This document shows positions 6,467 through 8,315 of a DNA stretch of 8,315 bases, one piece after another (positions within the stretch are counted from its first letter, which is position 1; each line of letters opens with the position of its first letter). The notes under the pieces are model-generated. The model saw nothing but the letters and a program-made list of their open reading frames with translations. It had not been told where the DNA came from and did no database searches. This stretch comes from Bacillota bacterium (GTDB lineage Bacteria > Bacillota > Clostridia > Lachnospirales > Lachnospiraceae): assembly GCA_023428655.1 (NCBI GenBank), contig JAEYXC010000253.1, forward strand, positions 1 through 8,315, in the 5' to 3' direction. A program made the translations under genes and the position numbers.

Positions 6467-6552
6467 CATGACTATGTAATTTGAAGCATCGGATAAATCC
6501 CTAGAAAGCTAATGTTAGTTCGCTTATATAAGGAACATAGAACAACAAAAAC

Positions 6553-6582
6553 GGATTCCGTGGTAATACGGGTCCTTTTTTT
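6553..6582 (+). terminator. Rho-independent terminator of the sensor operon
   Basis: The stem pairs GGATTCCGT (6553-6561) with ACGGGTCC (6568-6575), with one bulged T, one G-U pair and a 6-nt loop. Seven Ts follow directly (6576-6582), and a short A run lies upstream. It lies 86 nt after the xylF-like stop codon. Confidence 0.8.
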
Positions 6583-6757
6583 GTGCTTTAGTAGCTTTTG
6601 CCCTTCATGATGTCTGGTAAACATGATGTATAAGCTTTAATAGGACAGAATTGTTTTTTTGATAGCATTTTTTTGCGGTAATTTATCTTAGCTCTTTCGA
6701 TTACCCAAACTAAAATAAAAATATACAGTACTTAGCAAGTTAATCCTATTTTTTTTA
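6583..6757 (+). promoter_or_regulatory. Upstream regulatory gap of the chvE gene, no coding sequence
   Basis: No credible gene is seen in the AT-rich stretch between the operon terminator and the chvE promoter. It holds an exact direct repeat CATGATGT at 6606-6613 and 6622-6629 (16-bp period), two TTTTTTTG blocks at 6654-6661 and 6668-6675 (14-bp period), and an A-rich segment at about 6707-6726 that could serve as an UP element. AraC-type regulators commonly bind direct repeats upstream of promoters, so this is a candidate target region for the response regulator of the operon. The repeats are seen; their function is inferred. I found no convincing catabolite-repression (cre) site. Confidence 0.35.
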
Positions 6758-6766
6758 TGTTATTAT
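6758..6766 (+). promoter_or_regulatory. Extended -10 promoter element of chvE
   Basis: TGTTATTAT is an extended -10 (TGn followed by TATTAT, 5 of 6 matches). No good -35 lies 16-18 bp upstream; the best is TTAATC at 6740-6745 with only 15-bp spacing. A promoter with a poor -35 is what an activator-dependent gene would show. The predicted start is near 6773, giving a leader of about 40 nt with GGGAGG at 6800-6805. Confidence 0.5.
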
Positions 6767-6813
6767 CAGAATGTAATAATTAATACAAATCAATTTTTTG
6801 GGAGGATTGAATT

Positions 6814-7878
6814 ATGAAGAAAAAGTTAATCGGTTTATTGATGTGCCTCGTTCTTGTTTCCTCAATGTTCGTAGGCTGTCAGAGTGGTGACGGCGGTAAG
6901 AAAGTCGGCGTAGCAATGCCAACAAAGGACTTACAGAGATGGAACCAGGATGGTGCTAACATGAAGGCAGCACTCGAGAAGGCAGGCTATACCGTAGATT
7001 TACAGTATGCCAACAATGATATCGCAACACAGGTTTCTCAGGTTGAGAACATGATTACCGGAGGATGCGACGTATTAGTTATCGCTTCCATCGATGGTGG
7101 ATCTTTAGGTACTGTACTTAAGGAAGCTAAGGAAAAGAAAATCCCGGTTATCGCTTATGATCGTTTGATCATGGATACCGATGCAGTTTCCTACTATGCA
7201 ACCTTTGATAACTACATGGTTGGTACTATTCAGGGTCAATACATTGTTGATACCTTAGATCTGAACAACCAGGCAGGTCCCTTCAATATCGAGTTATTCA
7301 CAGGTTCTCCTGATGATAACAATGCTCGTTTCTTCTTCGGCGGCGCTATGGATATTTTAACACCCTTTATCGATAGCGGTAAGTTAAACGTAGTTTCCGG
7401 ACAGAAGGCATTTGAAGAAGTTGCAACTCTTAACTGGTCTACAGAAGAAGCTCAGAAGAGAATGGAAAACCTCATCACTGCTTACTATGCAGATGGAACT
7501 AAGCTTGACGTTGTTTTATCTTCCAATGACTCTTGTGCAATCGGTATTACCAATGCTTTAGTTAACGCTGGTTACACAGGCGACAACTTCCCAGTATTAA
7601 CCGGTCAGGACTGCGATATTACTTCCGTTAAGAACATTCTTGCTGGTACACAGTCCATGTCAATCTTTAAGGATACTCGTACCTTAGCAAATAAGGTAGT
7701 TGAGATGGTAGATGCAATCTTAGCTGGTAAAGAAGTTCCGGTTAACGATACCGAGACTTATGATAATGGAACAGGAATCATTCCTTCCTTCCTTTGCGAG
7801 CCCGTATTTGCAGATGCTACCAACTATGAGAAGTTATTAGTTGAATCTGGTTATTACACAGCAGATCAGTTGAAGTAA
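6814..7878 (+). CDS. chvE: Multiple-monosaccharide-binding lipoprotein, ChvE-like
   Basis: This is the extracellular sugar-binding component of a GguAB/MmsAB-type ABC importer, 354 residues. The signal peptide ends in FVGC, with C22 as the lipidated cysteine. The remainder matches remembered Agrobacterium ChvE along its whole length: VGVAMPTKDLQRWNQDG, LQYANNDIATQVSQVENM, VLVIASIDG, VIAYDRL, YYATFDN, GPFNIELFTGSPDDNNA, SSNDS, LTGQDCD, IFKDTR and the C-terminal SGYYTADQLK. ChvE-type proteins bind several aldoses such as xylose, arabinose, glucose and galactose, so the exact sugar here is open. GGGAGG lies 8 nt before the ATG. The codon choice looks more restricted than in the sensor operon, suggesting high expression. 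It has its own promoter and a terminator 12 nt after its stop codon, then the ATPase gene. Confidence 0.93.
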   Translation: MKKKLIGLLMCLVLVSSMFVGCQSGDGGKKVGVAMPTKDLQRWNQDGANMKAALEKAGYTVDLQYANNDIATQVSQVENMITGGCDVLVIASIDGGSLGTVLKEAKEKKIPVIAYDRLIMDTDAVSYYATFDNYMVGTIQGQYIVDTLDLNNQAGPFNIELFTGSPDDNNARFFFGGAMDILTPFIDSGKLNVVSGQKAFEEVATLNWSTEEAQKRMENLITAYYADGTKLDVVLSSNDSCAIGITNALVNAGYTGDNFPVLTGQDCDITSVKNILAGTQSMSIFKDTRTLANKVVEMVDAILAGKEVPVNDTETYDNGTGIIPSFLCEPVFADATNYEKLLVESGYYTADQLK

Positions 7879-7890
7879 AAGGCACTCAAC

Positions 7891-7928
7891 AAAAGGGTGT
7901 TGTAGTAAATTATACAACACCCTTTTTT
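7891..7928 (+). terminator. Strong terminator between chvE and the ATPase gene
   Basis: A perfect 14-bp stem pairs 7891-7904 with 7913-7926, with an 8-nt loop and a T run at 7923-7928. It begins 12 nt after the chvE stop. As no convincing promoter is seen before the ATPase gene, partial readthrough is the simplest model. That would make the binding protein more abundant than the membrane complex, as is common in binding-protein ABC operons. Confidence 0.88.
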
Positions 7929-7982
7929 CTCATGTTATAAAGATATGGTTTCCGTCTTGGCATAGCTTGCTAATGTTAGGTA

Positions 7983-7990
7983 GGTTAACC
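7983..7990. repeat. Palindrome GGTTAACC before the ATPase gene
   Basis: This perfect 8-bp palindrome lies 31 nt upstream of the ATPase start, within the short gap after the terminator. Immediately before it is GCTAATGTTAG (7969-7979), also found once at 6508-6518. These could be protein-binding sites but are short enough to be chance. Confidence 0.2.
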
Positions 7991-8000
7991 AAATAGATAT

Positions 8001-8006
8001 AGGAGG
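8001..8006 (+). promoter_or_regulatory. Ribosome binding site for a TTG start
   Basis: AGGAGG lies 7 nt before the TTG at 8014. The protein homologous to GguA begins right there. The next in-frame ATG at 8035 is 28 nt away and would cut into the conserved N-terminal strand, so TTG is the start. Confidence 0.75.
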
Positions 8007-8013
8007 GGTCAAA

Positions 8014-8315
8014 TTGGCAGCAATATTATTGGAAATGAAGAATATTACCAAACGCTTCCCCGGAGTCAAAGCATTAGATAATGTTAACCTTCAAGTAGAA
8101 GAAGGTGAAATTCATGCACTTGTTGGCGAAAATGGAGCCGGTAAATCAACGCTTATGAATGTTTTAAGCGGTATTTATCCTCATGGAAGCTATGAAGGAG
8201 AGATCCTTTATCAGGGTGAGGAATGTAAATTCAATGTGATAAAGGATAGTGAAGAAAAAGGTATTGTTATTATCCATCAAGAGCTTGCTCTTGTTCCATA
8301 TATGACGATAGGTGA
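8014..8315 (+). CDS. gguA: Sugar ABC transporter ATP-binding protein, GguA/MmsA (XylG-like) type, N-terminal part
   Basis: This is the cytoplasmic ATPase subunit expected to power import of the sugar bound by the ChvE-like lipoprotein. One hundred codons are visible. They carry the first nucleotide-binding domain's Walker A motif GENGAGKST (38-46), the family-typical PHGSYEGEI stretch, and the Q-loop glutamine Q89 in IIHQELALVP. Proteins of this family are about 500 residues with two ATPase domains, so most of the gene lies past the window end. The segment ITKRFPGVKAL followed by GEIHALVGENGAGKST looks closer to GguA than to XylG, which typically has CGENGSGKST. The start codon is TTG. It lies downstream of a strong terminator, so expression probably depends on readthrough from chvE. 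A permease gene (gguB-like) would be expected next but is not visible. Confidence 0.93.
   Translation, partial: MAAILLEMKNITKRFPGVKALDNVNLQVEEGEIHALVGENGAGKSTLMNVLSGIYPHGSYEGEILYQGEECKFNVIKDSEEKGIVIIHQELALVPYMTIG

Noticed and set aside
6508..6518. GCTAATGTTAG, also present at 7969-7979, as a shared operator
   Set aside because: An 11-base match in AT-rich DNA is expected by chance several times in a window of this size, and one copy lies before a terminator where an operator makes little sense.
1..8315. Rearranged, phage-borne or recently transferred region
   Set aside because: No integrase, transposase, tRNA or CRISPR repeats were found, all genes are intact, and gene order makes functional sense as chromosomal sugar-sensing and transport.

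Overview
The window looks like chromosomal DNA from a low-to-moderate GC Firmicute of the class Clostridia. A Lachnospiraceae-type anaerobe is the best guess. The grounds are strong AGGAGG-type ribosome binding sites, TTG starts, Gram-positive lipoprotein signals on the binding proteins, YesM/YesN-type two-component genes and a clostridial-type sugar ABC system. The genus cannot be fixed from the sequence alone.

Layout. Positions 1-134 (minus) hold the 5' part of a cold-shock protein gene. Its leader, about 125 nt, contains a perfect 22-bp hairpin followed by seven Ts in the direction of transcription. Positions 411-980 (minus) encode a leaderless zinc N-acetylmuramoyl-L-alanine amidase that probably starts at a TTG. 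From a divergent promoter near 1074, a rightward operon runs to about 6582. It encodes a membrane-anchored sugar-binding-protein-like sensor (1115-2197), a YesM/LytS-type histidine kinase (2215-3726), a YesN-type response regulator with an AraC output domain (3777-5372) and a XylF-like xylose-binding lipoprotein (5417-6466). A rho-independent terminator follows at 6553-6582. After a 230-nt regulatory gap comes a ChvE-like multiple-monosaccharide-binding lipoprotein (6814-7878), a second strong terminator at 7891-7928, and the start of a GguA/XylG-type sugar ABC ATPase (8014 to beyond the window end).

How it fits together. The first three operon genes match the plan of a three-component sugar sensor. 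The extracytoplasmic binding protein detects a sugar and signals through the kinase's external helical domain. The kinase then phosphorylates the AraC-type regulator. The obvious candidate target is the adjacent chvE-gguA(-gguB) transporter, which has its own promoter and leader region. This resembles the XylFII-LytS-YesN arrangement described for clostridial xylose sensing. The extra XylF-like lipoprotein inside the signalling operon, with no ATPase or permease before its terminator, is the least usual part of the layout. The system as a whole is recognisable rather than wholly new. The most unexplained local signals are the csp leader hairpin, the orphan XylF and the unassigned ligand of the sensor protein.
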